Assembly: GCF_000428045.1 (NCBI RefSeq)
Contig: NZ_ATZE01000003.1
Location: 219,046 to 265,346 of the forward strand
Origin: Sedimenticola selenatireducens DSM 17993
GTDB taxonomy: Bacteria; Pseudomonadota; Gammaproteobacteria; Chromatiales; Chromatiaceae
Reading direction: 5' to 3'
DNA length: 46,301 nt
Below are positions 1-7,644 of the stretch, in pieces. The number at the start of each line of letters is the position of its first letter. Position 1 is the stretch's first letter. The notes under the pieces are model-generated. The model had not been told where the DNA came from and did not search any database. It saw only the letters and a program-made list of their open reading frames with translations. The translations under genes and the position numbers were made by a program.

Positions 1-1001
1 AGCAGACCCATTAATCGCGCCGGGTTGTGCCGGGCCAGGTGCCCCGCCTGGCTCAACACCATGGCGACGATGCCCATGAAGGTGAAGCCGAAGCAGAGTC
101 CCCCGGCCAGAGTGGTGATGCCGCTCCCCAGCAGGGGCAACAGCAGGCCGAGGGTCTGGATCAGATAGGCCGCCAGCAGGCTTGGTAGGTTGCCGAGGCG
201 CGCCGCCCAGCGCACCCAGAGGTAGCAGGAGGGGGCGGCGGCCAGGCCCAGCAGTAGCCAGGCCGACTGGTCGAGCCCGGCCAGTTCCGGGTTGGCCTGG
301 ATGACGGCAATGATGAAAGTAGTGCCGACGGCGAAACTGGCCCCGGCGAAGAAGTAACTGCCGGTCAGGTAGAGAAAGGGGCGCCCCAGTTCATGCCAGG
401 CCACGGATTGGCTGGCCTGCGGTTGTCCCGTCTCTCCGCCACCCCTGACCCAGAGCCAGGCGGGCAGGATGAACAACACGCCCAGCAGGGCGCTGGTCCA
501 CCAGGTCAGCCGCCAGTCCAGCGGGCTGTCGGCACCACCCAGCGCCAGGGCGGTGAGCACGATACCGACCCCCACCCCGCCAAAGTGGACCCCGATCAGC
601 TGCCGCACCCCCTGTCGGGTCAGGTGTTCCAGCACCAGACTGGTGCCCAGCACCATGCCGGCGGCGCTGCTGAGCCCGGAGAGGTAGCGCAGCAGGGACC
701 AGACCGGCATGGATTCGGTTAAAGGCAGCAGGGCGTTGCAGAGCACCGCCAGGATCAGCCCGGCACGGAACAGCCGCTCCTTCACCCGGAGATTCCCCAG
801 GCTGCTGGCCAGCAGCGCGCCGCTGAGATAGCCGGCGAAATTCATCGCCGCCAGCAGGCCGGCCGCCGCGTCACCCAGACCCAGGGCATCCTGCATGCGC
901 GGCAAGGCCGGGGTATAGGTGAAACGGGCGATTCCCATGGTGAGAATCAGGCTGCTGATCCCGCCCGCGAGGATCTGCAGGTTGTGTCGCTGGCTGTTCA
1001 A
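1..1001 (-). CDS. YbfB/YjiJ-family MFS transporter (3' end cut by window edge)
   Basis: My reverse-strand translation is a continuous, very hydrophobic protein of more than 330 residues that runs off the left edge. It begins LNSQRHNLQILAGG and continues with SSLILTMGIARFTYTPALP, the N-terminal signature of the YbfB/YjiJ branch of the major facilitator superfamily. About ten membrane segments are visible, with a hydrophilic central loop near residues 190-210. The substrate of this family is not known; members are inner-membrane permeases, often with a divergent LysR regulator, as here. I chose the TTG at 1001 because GGGAG lies six bases upstream on the minus strand and the protein aligns with the family from there; the frame stays open upstream, so the start is not certain. 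The C-terminal segments are missing only because the window ends. Confidence 0.85.
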   Translation of the reverse strand, partial: MNSQRHNLQILAGGISSLILTMGIARFTYTPALPRMQDALGLGDAAAGLLAAMNFAGYLSGALLASSLGNLRVKERLFRAGLILAVLCNALLPLTESMPVWSLLRYLSGLSSAAGMVLGTSLVLEHLTRQGVRQLIGVHFGGVGVGIVLTALALGGADSPLDWRLTWWTSALLGVLFILPAWLWVRGGGETGQPQASQSVAWHELGRPFLYLTGSYFFAGASFAVGTTFIIAVIQANPELAGLDQSAWLLLGLAAAPSCYLWVRWAARLGNLPSLLAAYLIQTLGLLLPLLGSGITTLAGGLCFGFTFMGIVAMVLSQAGHLARHNPARLMGL

Positions 1002-1052
1002 GTGATGCTCCCGGTGGCTGTTGTCTGCAGCAGAGCATGCGGCGGCTTGCCT

Positions 1053-1086
1053 ATCATTACAAACGATTTATAATGATCAAATCGTT
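1053..1086. promoter_or_regulatory. Overlapping inverted repeats in the MFS/LysR divergent promoter
   Basis: Two interleaved palindromes lie between the divergent MFS and LysR genes. AACGATTT (1062-1069) pairs with AAATCGTT (1079-1086) across 9 bases, and ATCATTA (1053-1059) pairs with TAATGAT (1071-1077) across 11 bases. LysR-type regulators typically bind interrupted dyads in the spacer between their own gene and a divergent target, so this is the probable operator. Binding is inferred, not shown. Confidence 0.6.
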
Positions 1087-1114
1087 CTGTATTAGTGATG
1101 CTTGGAGGTGTCGG

Positions 1115-1957
1115 GTGGAAGTGAGCAGCCTGCGTATCTTTCTCAGCGTGGCGGAGACCGGCGGTATCTCTGCGGCTGCCGGGAAATTGCATTATGTCCA
1201 GTCCAATGTGACGGCCAGGATCAAGAAGCTGGAGGAGGAACTGGGTGCGGCGCTGTTCGTGCGCCAGAGCCGCGGTATGTCCCTGACCGCGGCCGGCCGG
1301 GTGCTGAAGGATTATGCGGAGCGGATTCTGCGTCTGGAACTGCAGGCCTCGGATGCGGTGCGTGGCACCATCAAGGATGGTGGCTCGGTCCGGCTCGGCT
1401 CCATGGAGACCACCATGGCGATCCGGCTGCCGGCAATCCTCAAGACGCTGCACAATGACCTGCCGGCGGCGCAGATCAGTGTCAGTACCGGGCGCACCGA
1501 GGGACTGATCCGGGATGTGCTGGAGCACCGGCTGGACTGTGCCTATGTGGGCGGGCCGGTGGAGCATCCGGACCTGGAGAGCGAGATCGCCTTTGAGGAG
1601 GAACTGGTGCTGGTCACTGCCCGCCAGGCGGTGACACCGAATGTCCTGCTGGTGTTCCGTACCGGCTGCGTCTATCGCGCGCGCGCGGAACAGTGGCTGC
1701 GGGAGGAGGGGCGGCTGCCCTATTCGATCATGGAGTACGGCACCCTGGAGGGGATCCTGGGCTGTGTCGATGCGGGATTGGGCTGTACCCTGATGCCGCG
1801 TGCCGTGGTGGAGCGTTCCGCCTTCAAGATCGATGTGGTGATCAGCCCGATCCCGGCCCATATCGCCCGCATCCAGACTCTGCTGGTCCGCCGCAAGGAT
1901 ACCCCGCTCAGTGGCGCCATGCAGAAGCTGATCGAACTGACAGCAAGCTACCGGTGA
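1115..1957 (+). CDS. LysR-family transcriptional regulator
   Basis: A 280-residue LysR-type regulator. The N-terminal winged helix-turn-helix occupies about residues 1-60 (SSLRIFLSVAETGGISAAAG, then VQSNVTARIKKLEEELG), followed by a linker helix and a periplasmic-binding-protein-like effector domain from about residue 85. The open frame extends upstream to an ATG at 1037, but those residues do not resemble the family; GTG 1115 has GGAGG at 1104-1108 at a good distance and gives the normal N-terminus. It is divergent from the MFS permease, and the dyads at 1053-1086 suggest it controls that permease and itself. The inducer cannot be read from sequence. Confidence 0.92.
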   Translation: MEVSSLRIFLSVAETGGISAAAGKLHYVQSNVTARIKKLEEELGAALFVRQSRGMSLTAAGRVLKDYAERILRLELQASDAVRGTIKDGGSVRLGSMETTMAIRLPAILKTLHNDLPAAQISVSTGRTEGLIRDVLEHRLDCAYVGGPVEHPDLESEIAFEEELVLVTARQAVTPNVLLVFRTGCVYRARAEQWLREEGRLPYSIMEYGTLEGILGCVDAGLGCTLMPRAVVERSAFKIDVVISPIPAHIARIQTLLVRRKDTPLSGAMQKLIELTASYR

Positions 1958-2046
1958 GCCATCGGCACTTGCCAGATAGTATCAGGTGAGACTATTCTGT
2001 CCGGCCGATCCGACTGAAGAATTTACCTGTGATTCATGTGGTTACC

Positions 2047-2061
2047 GGCCGCTCTGCGGCC
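2047..2061. other. Short perfect hairpin after the LysR gene
   Basis: GGCCGC (2047-2052), loop TCT, GCGGCC (2056-2061). It lies between the LysR stop and the thioesterase start. No T-run follows, so a rho-independent terminator is not well supported; it may simply be a small stem in the leader of the next gene. Confidence 0.3.
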
Positions 2062-2102
2062 TGGGTGTGACCGCACGATGGCAGCAACCGAGCTAATCCC
2101 CG

Positions 2103-2531
2103 ATGATCAACAATGAATGGCTGAAGCGCGACGATTACCGCTATTTCTACACCATCCCTACCCGCTGGAATGACAATGACCAGTTCGGACACCTGAACAA
2201 TGTCATCTATTATCGCCTGTATGAGGCGGTGATTATTCAGTATGTAACGGAAGCTGGAATTGACTGGATGCAGGACAGGGTTATCCCCTTTACGGCGGAA
2301 AGTCAGTGCCGTTTTCTCCGTGCGGTCAGTTTTCCCGATGTGCTCGATGTGGGGCTGCGCGTGACCAAGGTGGGACGCTCCAGCGTGAATTATGCACTGG
2401 CCCTGTTTCGTCAGGGTGAGGACGAGGCGGCGGCCATCGGCCATTGGGTCTATGTCTACGTCGACCGGGAAACTCAGCGGCCGCAGCCGATACCTGAGGC
2501 TATCCGCCAGGCAATGCAGCGGGATTTCTGA
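2103..2531 (+). CDS. Acyl-CoA thioesterase, hotdog fold (YbgC/4-hydroxybenzoyl-CoA thioesterase type)
   Basis: A 142-residue cytoplasmic protein with the single-hotdog signature RWNDNDQFGHLNNVIYYRLYE at about residues 20-40. In YbgC and 4-hydroxybenzoyl-CoA thioesterases the Asp of this loop is the catalytic residue, and the GH(L/V)NN stretch binds the CoA ester. It would hydrolyse short-chain or aromatic acyl-CoA esters. Similar thioesterases commonly sit beside 2-aminobenzoyl-CoA and salicylyl-CoA degradation genes, so it may belong with the acyl-CoA cluster that starts just downstream, although it has no copy of that cluster's operator. No clear Shine-Dalgarno precedes ATG 2103; the start is chosen because the family N-terminus fits. 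Confidence 0.85.
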   Translation: MINNEWLKRDDYRYFYTIPTRWNDNDQFGHLNNVIYYRLYEAVIIQYVTEAGIDWMQDRVIPFTAESQCRFLRAVSFPDVLDVGLRVTKVGRSSVNYALALFRQGEDEAAAIGHWVYVYVDRETQRPQPIPEAIRQAMQRDF

Positions 2532-2633
2532 CAACTCAGCGTATTCGCCGGCTGGCGCGCACCGGCACGGGGGTGAATGAAGATGACGCCCAAACGGATT
2601 TTCGCGCCAGGTCAGCGGTGAACCCGGCAGACC

Positions 2634-3392
2634 CTAGGGTGAGATTCCCTGCGCTCCATCGATATAAATGGTGGTTCCGGTCAGGTAGCTGTTGTTCTCG
2701 ACAAATATAGAGCCAACAAACCTGGCGATATCCCCGGGCTCCCCGGGATAACCTCTCGGAATTCTCCCTTTCAGGTGTTCTTGCATCGCCTGCTGGTCAA
2801 GGTGATCAGCGGTCATTTCCGTTCTCACGTAGCCGGGGGCCACATCCAGTACGCGGATGTTCTTTTTTGCCCATTCGACTGCCAGTGCACGGGAAATGGC
2901 CGCAACGGCCGCTTTTGATGCGCAGTAAGCGGCGTATCGCTTTCCGCCAATCCGGTCCCAGAAGGAACCGATGTTGACGATAATCCCGCCTCCATTGGCA
3001 GCCAAAAAGGGGTAGGCGGACTGGCAAACAGAAAATGTGCCGATCACGTTGGTGCGAAGAGTCTCTTCAAAATCCTTTAATGGATATGTATCGGAGGGGC
3101 CACCGCTGGCAATGCCTGCGTTATTGATAACACCAAACAGGCCACTACCCAGATTGTTGGCTTGCTGCAGCGCGCGCTGCACAGATTCTTCGCCGCGGAT
3201 GTCGCACTGTACACCTACCAGACGGGATGACACGTCCCCGGAAATTCCCTCCGGGCACGCTGTTGCCAGACCATTCCTGTTCAGACAGGCAACCATAAAG
3301 CCGCGCCGGGCCAGTTCGATCGCGGTGGCGGCCCCGATCCCCCGGCTGGCACCGGTAACGCCTATTGCTTTTGGCAGAGCTTGGTTTTTCAT
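2634..3392 (-). CDS. SDR-family NAD(P)-dependent oxidoreductase (FabG-like)
   Basis: A classical short-chain dehydrogenase of 252 residues. The cofactor motif TGASRGIG is near the N-terminus, NNAG follows mid-protein, and the catalytic set is Ser in NIGSF with Tyr and Lys in YCASK. PGYVRTEM lies behind the active site as is usual for FabG-like SDRs. I chose ATG 3392, the second of two adjacent ATGs, because TGAGG lies six bases upstream; the frame extends further to 3467 without family similarity. It probably oxidises a hydroxyacyl-CoA or reduces the ketone. It is transcribed divergently from the second SDR at 3796, and the operator-like palindrome at 3521-3538 lies about 130 bases upstream, linking it to the TetR regulon. 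Substrate unknown. Confidence 0.88.
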   Translation of the reverse strand: MKNQALPKAIGVTGASRGIGAATAIELARRGFMVACLNRNGLATACPEGISGDVSSRLVGVQCDIRGEESVQRALQQANNLGSGLFGVINNAGIASGGPSDTYPLKDFEETLRTNVIGTFSVCQSAYPFLAANGGGIIVNIGSFWDRIGGKRYAAYCASKAAVAAISRALAVEWAKKNIRVLDVAPGYVRTEMTADHLDQQAMQEHLKGRIPRGYPGEPGDIARFVGSIFVENNSYLTGTTIYIDGAQGISP

Positions 3393-3520
3393 CATTAGCC
3401 TCAGTATCTGGTTGCCCTGAACGGTGATCAAGCATCGCCGTTCAGGGCGGCGTAGGATGGCATGCATCCGGCCGGGATTTTCGGTGCCCCGGGAATGCGA
3501 GTGCTTAGTTAAACGATTAT

Positions 3521-3538
3521 TGAATGACTATTCACTCA
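3521..3538. promoter_or_regulatory. TetR-type operator 1 (TGAATGA CTAT TCACTCA)
   Basis: Seven-base arms separated by four bases, with one mismatch from the perfect TGAATGA/TCATTCA dyad. It lies on the side nearer the SDR gene at 2634-3392. It matches the known binding consensus of Bacillus subtilis FadR (TGAATGA-MTAN-TCATTCA) when read on the minus strand, where the core is ATAG. Confidence 0.65.
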
Positions 3539-3701
3539 TAAAAAATAAATGTCAAGCCACGTCGCTTCTCCGTGTATTTGAATAGATTCTAAGTTATTAA
3601 TAATAAAAGGTGTTTTTCGTCGCCTGCGGAGCGAAATTCCGTGCCGTCCAGGGATAATGCGGGCTGATTCCTGCGCATATTTTATGCTTGACCTTTTTGA
3701 T

Positions 3702-3719
3702 TGAATGAATGATCATTCA
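3702..3719. promoter_or_regulatory. TetR-type operator 2 (TGAATGA ATGA TCATTCA)
   Basis: Perfect seven-base arms with a four-base centre. It overlaps the suggested -10 element of the promoter for the SDR/crotonase operon that starts at 3796. Its centre is 29 bases from operator 3, close to three helical turns, so two dimers could bind the same DNA face. Confidence 0.75.
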
Positions 3720-3730
3720 GTTAACATTAT

Positions 3731-3748
3731 TAAATGATCGTTCATTCA
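3731..3748. promoter_or_regulatory. TetR-type operator 3 (TAAATGA TCGT TCATTCA)
   Basis: Same dyad with one mismatch in the left arm. It lies 47 bases upstream of the SDR start codon at 3796, probably in or just after the transcription start region. Confidence 0.7.
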
Positions 3749-3795
3749 TAATGAATGTGCAACCCGAAACCGCTCAATACCCAAAGGAAATTATT

Positions 3796-4542
3796 ATGCA
3801 TATAGACGGAAAAACCGCTGTAGTAACCGGCGCTGCCTCTGGAATTGGTTTTGCCACTGCACAGGCCCTCGCTAAAGCCGGCGCCCATGTATTTCTGGGA
3901 GACATCAATGAGGATGACGGGCTGACGGCCGCAGAGAAAATTCGTGCCGACGGGGGTAGCGCTGAATTTCTGCGTATGGATGTAACCGACCCCGATTCCA
4001 TCGAGTCGTTCAAGCAAGCCGCATACAAAAGTAAAGGCCATGTGGACATTGTTGTAAATGTTGCCGGATGGGGAAAAATCGAACCGTTCGTGAAAAACAC
4101 GCCCGATTTCTGGCGCAAGGTGGTAGACCTTAATTTTATGGCACCGATTATGGTGACCCGCGCGTTTCTGGATCAGATGATCGAGCGCAATGAGGGAAAA
4201 ATCGTGGTGATCGCCAGTGATGCGGGCCGTGTCGGCAGCATGGGGGAAACCGTGTACTCCGGGGCCAAGGGCGGGGCGATTGCTTTTGTTAAGTCGCTGG
4301 CGCGGGAAGTTGCACGCCACAATATCAATGTGAATGCCGTTTGTCCCGGTCCCACCGACACGCCCCTGTTACGTGCGGTACCGGAAAAGCATCAGGAGGC
4401 GTTTGTCCGCGCTACGCCGATGCGCCGCCTGGGTAAGCCTTCGGAACTGGCTGATGCCGTGCTGTTTTTCTCCAGTGACCGCGCCTCATTCGTTACCGGA
4501 CAGGTATTGAGTGTCAGTGGCGGACTGACCATGGCCGACTGA
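3796..4542 (+). CDS. BadH-like SDR (2-hydroxycyclohexanecarboxyl-CoA dehydrogenase type)
   Basis: A 248-residue short-chain dehydrogenase. TGAASGIG near residue 11 binds NAD(H), and catalytic Ser lies in VIASDAGRVGS with Tyr and Lys in YSGAKGG. The segments VAGWGKIEPF, ASDAGRVGS, VNAVCPGPTDTPLL and GQVLSVSGGLTM closely follow what I remember of BadH, which oxidises 2-hydroxycyclohexane-1-carboxyl-CoA to the 2-keto ester in Rhodopseudomonas palustris; the same subfamily also occurs in 2-aminobenzoyl-CoA clusters. ATG 3796 has AAAGGAA seven bases upstream; the longer frame from 3709 would read through operator 3 and is rejected. It is the first gene of a codirectional run ending at 11027 and is preceded by operators 2 and 3. 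Predicted role: NAD-dependent oxidation of a ring or chain 3-hydroxyacyl-CoA. Confidence 0.85.
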   Translation: MHIDGKTAVVTGAASGIGFATAQALAKAGAHVFLGDINEDDGLTAAEKIRADGGSAEFLRMDVTDPDSIESFKQAAYKSKGHVDIVVNVAGWGKIEPFVKNTPDFWRKVVDLNFMAPIMVTRAFLDQMIERNEGKIVVIASDAGRVGSMGETVYSGAKGGAIAFVKSLAREVARHNINVNAVCPGPTDTPLLRAVPEKHQEAFVRATPMRRLGKPSELADAVLFFSSDRASFVTGQVLSVSGGLTMAD

Positions 4543-4604
4543 ACTGTCGTGTAATCAACTCAATTGTCGATGCAAGAATAGCTTGTTAATCCGAGGAACA
4601 CATT

Positions 4605-5423
4605 ATGTACAAAGTAAAAGCCGCAAACTGGAAACCGGATCACTTTGGTTGGGAAGTGAAGGATGGTGTTGCCACCGTGACCATGGATATACCCGAACGG
4701 AAAAACCCGTTTACCTTTGAAAGTTATGCGGAGCTTCGCGATACCTTCCATAAGCTGCAGTATGCCGAGGACGTGCGGGCCGTGGTGATCACTGGTGCCG
4801 GTGGCAATTTCTGCTCCGGGGGCGATGTGCACGATATCATCGGACCGCTGACCCGCATGGGCATGGATGACCTGCTGCGCTTCACCCGCATGACCGGCGA
4901 TCTGGTCAAGGAGATGCGCCAGTGCCCGCAACCCATTATCGCCGCGATCGATGGCATCTGTGTGGGTGCCGGCGCCATTCTGGCGATGGCCAGTGATTTC
5001 CGTTATGCAACACCACGGGTCAAAACCGCTTTCCTGTTTGTAAAGGTAGGACTGGCAGGTTGCGACATGGGGGCGTGCGCCATCCTGCCGCGCATTATTG
5101 GTCATGGCCGCGCCTCGGAGCTGCTTTATACCGGGCGGGTCATGAGCACCGAAGAGGGTGCCAACTGGGGATTCTTTAACGAAGTGGTGTCGCAGGAAGA
5201 GCTGATGGAGAAGGCTTACAGTATGGCCCGGGTGATCACCGAAGGACCCTACTTCGCCCACACGGTCACCAAGAAATGCCTGCACCAGGAGTGGAGCCAG
5301 AGCATCGAGCAGGCACTGGAGACCGAGGCTGAGGCCCAGGCCATCTGCATGGCAACCAAGGACTTTGAGCGTGCCTACAACGCCTTTGTCAACAAGCAGA
5401 CGCCCCAGTTCGAGGGCAACTGA
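4605..5423 (+). CDS. Crotonase-family protein with a GLAGCDMG active-site loop (enoyl-CoA hydratase/isomerase/hydrolase)
   Basis: A 272-residue crotonase-fold protein. The oxyanion-hole segments are [10 protein letters not shown] (about residues 67-76) and [19 protein letters not shown]. The active-site loop differs from standard hydratases: the usual PE...GAGGTQRL is replaced by [19 protein letters not shown], so the first catalytic Glu is lost and an Asp appears, while the second Glu is kept in SELLYTG. An Asp in this loop is catalytic in dienoyl-CoA isomerase and, at a slightly different spacing, in the ring-cleaving BadI and ring-forming MenB, so the reaction may be isomerisation or C-C cleavage instead of hydration. 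I recognise this subtype from 2-aminobenzoyl-CoA/salicylyl-CoA type clusters. GAGGAA precedes the ATG. It lies between the BadH-like SDR and the acyl-CoA dehydrogenase, in one operon. Confidence 0.85.
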   Translation: MYKVKAANWKPDHFGWEVKDGVATVTMDIPERKNPFTFESYAELRDTFHKLQYAEDVRAVVITGAGGNFCSGGDVHDIIGPLTRMGMDDLLRFTRMTGDLVKEMRQCPQPIIAAIDGICVGAGAILAMASDFRYATPRVKTAFLFVKVGLAGCDMGACAILPRIIGHGRASELLYTGRVMSTEEGANWGFFNEVVSQEELMEKAYSMARVITEGPYFAHTVTKKCLHQEWSQSIEQALETEAEAQAICMATKDFERAYNAFVNKQTPQFEGN

Positions 5424-5481
5424 GATCCACCTGCCGTACAGGGAAACCTTGTGCGGCAGGGTCGAACAGGAGAAGTCTTCC

Positions 5482-6666
5482 ATGGTTGAAAAGGTACATT
5501 ATCGTGCTTCGGGCTTTGCGCAGTGGCCGTTTTTTGAAGATCGGCACCGCAACCTGGTTGCGGAACTGGACTCCTTTGCCAGGGAACAGCTGGTCGCAGT
5601 TGCCGAGGACGCTGGAGAGGATGACGACGCGCAGGATATCGCCTGCCGGGTGATCGTCCGCCGGTTGGGTGAAGCCGGGTTTCTGAACTGTAGCGCGGTG
5701 GTTGATGCCCAAGGCCAGTTTGATGTGCGCAGCCTATGCCTGAGCCGCGATACACTGGCCTGTCATGCGCCGCTGGCCGACTTCGCCTTTGCCATGCAGG
5801 GGTTGGGTACCGGGCCCATATCTATCGCCGGTAGCGCACAGCAGCGCGCCGACTATCTACCGCCGGTGATGCGGGGAGAGCGCCTGGCCGCCTTTGCACT
5901 GTCCGAGCCGGATGCCGGCAGCGATGTTTCGGCGATTTCCACCACCGCCCGTCGCGAGGGTGCCGATTTTGTTCTTGATGGTATTAAAACCTGGATATCG
6001 AACGGCGGCATTGCCGATCACTATGTAGTCTTTGCCCGCACGGGCGAGGCCCCCGGAGCCAGAGGTCTTTCCGCCTTTATTGTCGACGCCGATAATCCCG
6101 GGTTTAGCGTGGTAGAGCGGATCCGTGTGATCGCTCCCCATCCACTCGCCACCATCAAGCTGGAAAACTGCCGGGTGCCGGCTTCGGCCATGGTGGGCAA
6201 TCCGGGCGAAGGCTTTAAGGTGGCGATGGGCACACTGGATGTATTTCGTACCACCGTAGGGGCTGCCGCACTCGGCTTTGCCCGGCGGGGATTGAGCGAG
6301 GCTCTGGCCCGGGTTCAGGAGCGTTCCGTATTTGGCAAGCTGCTGTCCGAGTTTCAGCTCACCCAGGCGAAGATTGCCGAGATGGCGACAGAGATCGATG
6401 CGGCCTCCCTATTGGTATATCGCTCGGCATGGAGCAAAGACACCTTTGGCGGGCGCAATACCGCTCCCTCCTCGATGGCCAAGATGTACGCCACCGAGAA
6501 AGCACAAGAGGTGATAGACAAGGCGGTACAACTGTTTGGCGGTTTGGGTGTGGTGCACGGCGTGCCTGTCGAATCACTCTACCGGGACATCAGGGCATTG
6601 CGCATTTATGAAGGTACAACCGAGGTCCAGAAGCTGGTCATCGCGAATGCCGTACTTTCGGGATAA
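5482..6666 (+). CDS. Acyl-CoA dehydrogenase family protein
   Basis: A 394-residue flavoprotein of the acyl-CoA dehydrogenase family, somewhat longer than the 380-residue norm at its N-terminus. The FAD/substrate signature [17 protein letters not shown], the segment [10 protein letters not shown] and the C-terminal [10 protein letters not shown] are all present; the Glu of YEGT is the usual catalytic base of short-chain members. It would introduce the alpha-beta double bond into the CoA ester and pass electrons to ETF, which is not encoded here. ATG 5482 has AGGAGA eight bases upstream; the frame upstream overlaps the previous gene and is not family-like. The N-terminal [15 protein letters not shown] segment marks a subfamily found near aryl-CoA pathways. 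Same operon as its neighbours, 58 bases after the crotonase. Confidence 0.9.
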   Translation: MVEKVHYRASGFAQWPFFEDRHRNLVAELDSFAREQLVAVAEDAGEDDDAQDIACRVIVRRLGEAGFLNCSAVVDAQGQFDVRSLCLSRDTLACHAPLADFAFAMQGLGTGPISIAGSAQQRADYLPPVMRGERLAAFALSEPDAGSDVSAISTTARREGADFVLDGIKTWISNGGIADHYVVFARTGEAPGARGLSAFIVDADNPGFSVVERIRVIAPHPLATIKLENCRVPASAMVGNPGEGFKVAMGTLDVFRTTVGAAALGFARRGLSEALARVQERSVFGKLLSEFQLTQAKIAEMATEIDAASLLVYRSAWSKDTFGGRNTAPSSMAKMYATEKAQEVIDKAVQLFGGLGVVHGVPVESLYRDIRALRIYEGTTEVQKLVIANAVLSG

Positions 6667-6744
6667 GTCGAATGCGGCCGCCGCCAGGCCGCAATTGTAG
6701 CGATCCTGTACCTGCCGAAACGAAATGTCGTTGAGAGGGTTAGT

Positions 6745-7503
6745 ATGATTTCACTAGAGATAGACGGTACCGTCGCCACCGCCACGCTGTCCCGTGCGCC
6801 GGTAAATGCGATCAGCGACGAATGGATCGAGCGACTTGAGTGGGTTCTGAATGAAACCAGTGCAAATCCGGACCTGTCTGCCTTGCGCATCCGTAGCGCC
6901 GAGAAGGTATTCTGTGCCGGCGCTGATCTGGCAGTGATGCGCAGTCGTTTTACCAGTGAGGCAGGTCGGCTGCAAATGGTGGAGTTGGCTGCAAAAATGC
7001 AGCGCGTATTCGCCCAGCTTGAGGCGATGCCTATGGTGACAGTGGCACAAATCGAAGGTGCAGCGCTGGGCGGAGGCTTTGAACTGGCGCTTGCCTGCGA
7101 TCTCAGGGTGGTCGCTGATACGGCCAGGATTGGCCTGCCGGAGGCGGGCCTTGGTCTGTTGCCGGGAGCGGGTGGTACCCAGCGCCTGACTCGATTGTGC
7201 GGTGATGCGGTTGCGCGTCGTATGATTCTTTCGGCCGAAGTGCTAAATGGTGTTCAGGCGGAAAAGCTGGGCGTGGTGCATTGGGTGGCAGACAAGGCGC
7301 AATTGCCCGGTCTGGTTGATGAGTTGCTGGTTAGAATAGGCAGAATTCCCCGGGACGCCATCACGGAATGCAAGCGCTGCATCCAGGCGGCGCTGGACCC
7401 CGACCAGGACGGTTACGCGATCGAACTTGAAGGCACGCAACGTCTGTATGAAAACCCGATTTCCCAGGAGATCGTCCGCCGGTTTTTAGATAAGGCGGGT
7501 TAA
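6745..7503 (+). CDS. Enoyl-CoA hydratase/isomerase (second crotonase)
   Basis: A 252-residue crotonase with FCAGADLAVM and GAALGGGFELALACDLRV forming the oxyanion hole, and LPEAGLGLLPGAGGTQRL carrying the first catalytic Glu. The second catalytic Glu of classical hydratases (AMEMVLTG in the mammalian enzyme) is replaced, reading VARRMILSAE, which is common in isomerases and divergent hydratases. The start ATG has GAGAGG six bases upstream. It follows the acyl-CoA dehydrogenase by 78 bases in the same orientation. Likely role: hydration or double-bond shift of an enoyl-CoA intermediate; which of the three crotonases does which step cannot be told from sequence. Confidence 0.87.
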   Translation: MISLEIDGTVATATLSRAPVNAISDEWIERLEWVLNETSANPDLSALRIRSAEKVFCAGADLAVMRSRFTSEAGRLQMVELAAKMQRVFAQLEAMPMVTVAQIEGAALGGGFELALACDLRVVADTARIGLPEAGLGLLPGAGGTQRLTRLCGDAVARRMILSAEVLNGVQAEKLGVVHWVADKAQLPGLVDELLVRIGRIPRDAITECKRCIQAALDPDQDGYAIELEGTQRLYENPISQEIVRRFLDKAG

Positions 7504-7644
7504 TCTGATCCGGCAGCGGCAGCCCGCTCTTGCCGCCAGCAACCCAGCGCAGCAGAAAGTTTTGCCCTTCTTGTGGTGGTCGTTCCGGGGATGATCGTTG
7601 CCGGCTCGACGCGGGATAAATTTGCGAAAATAACGGTGCTGAAC

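Larger units (their letters stand above)
3393..3795. promoter_or_regulatory. Divergent control region between the two SDR genes with three TetR-type operators
   Basis: About 400 bases without a gene. It holds three TGAATGA-N4-TCATTCA-type palindromes listed separately (3521-3538, 3702-3719, 3731-3748). A possible sigma-70 promoter toward the downstream operon is TTGACC at 3688-3693 with GATCAT at 3711-3716 (17-base spacing), which would put operator 3702-3719 across the -10 region, a repressor arrangement. An AT-rich stretch lies around 3535-3610. Confidence 0.6.

Noticed and set aside
998-1861. Long minus-strand open frame antisense to the LysR gene
   Set aside because: His/Gln/Arg-rich shadow of a high-GC gene; the LysR frame on the plus strand is a clear protein family.
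4605-5423. Calling the first crotonase BadI
   Set aside because: Its oxyanion and loop sequences differ clearly from BadI (no GGGNVLA or GSVDPG); only the presence of an Asp in the loop is shared.
4560-5483. 307-codon minus-strand frame opposite the first crotonase gene
   Set aside because: Low-complexity, no family signature, and fully explained as the antisense of a recognisable crotonase.
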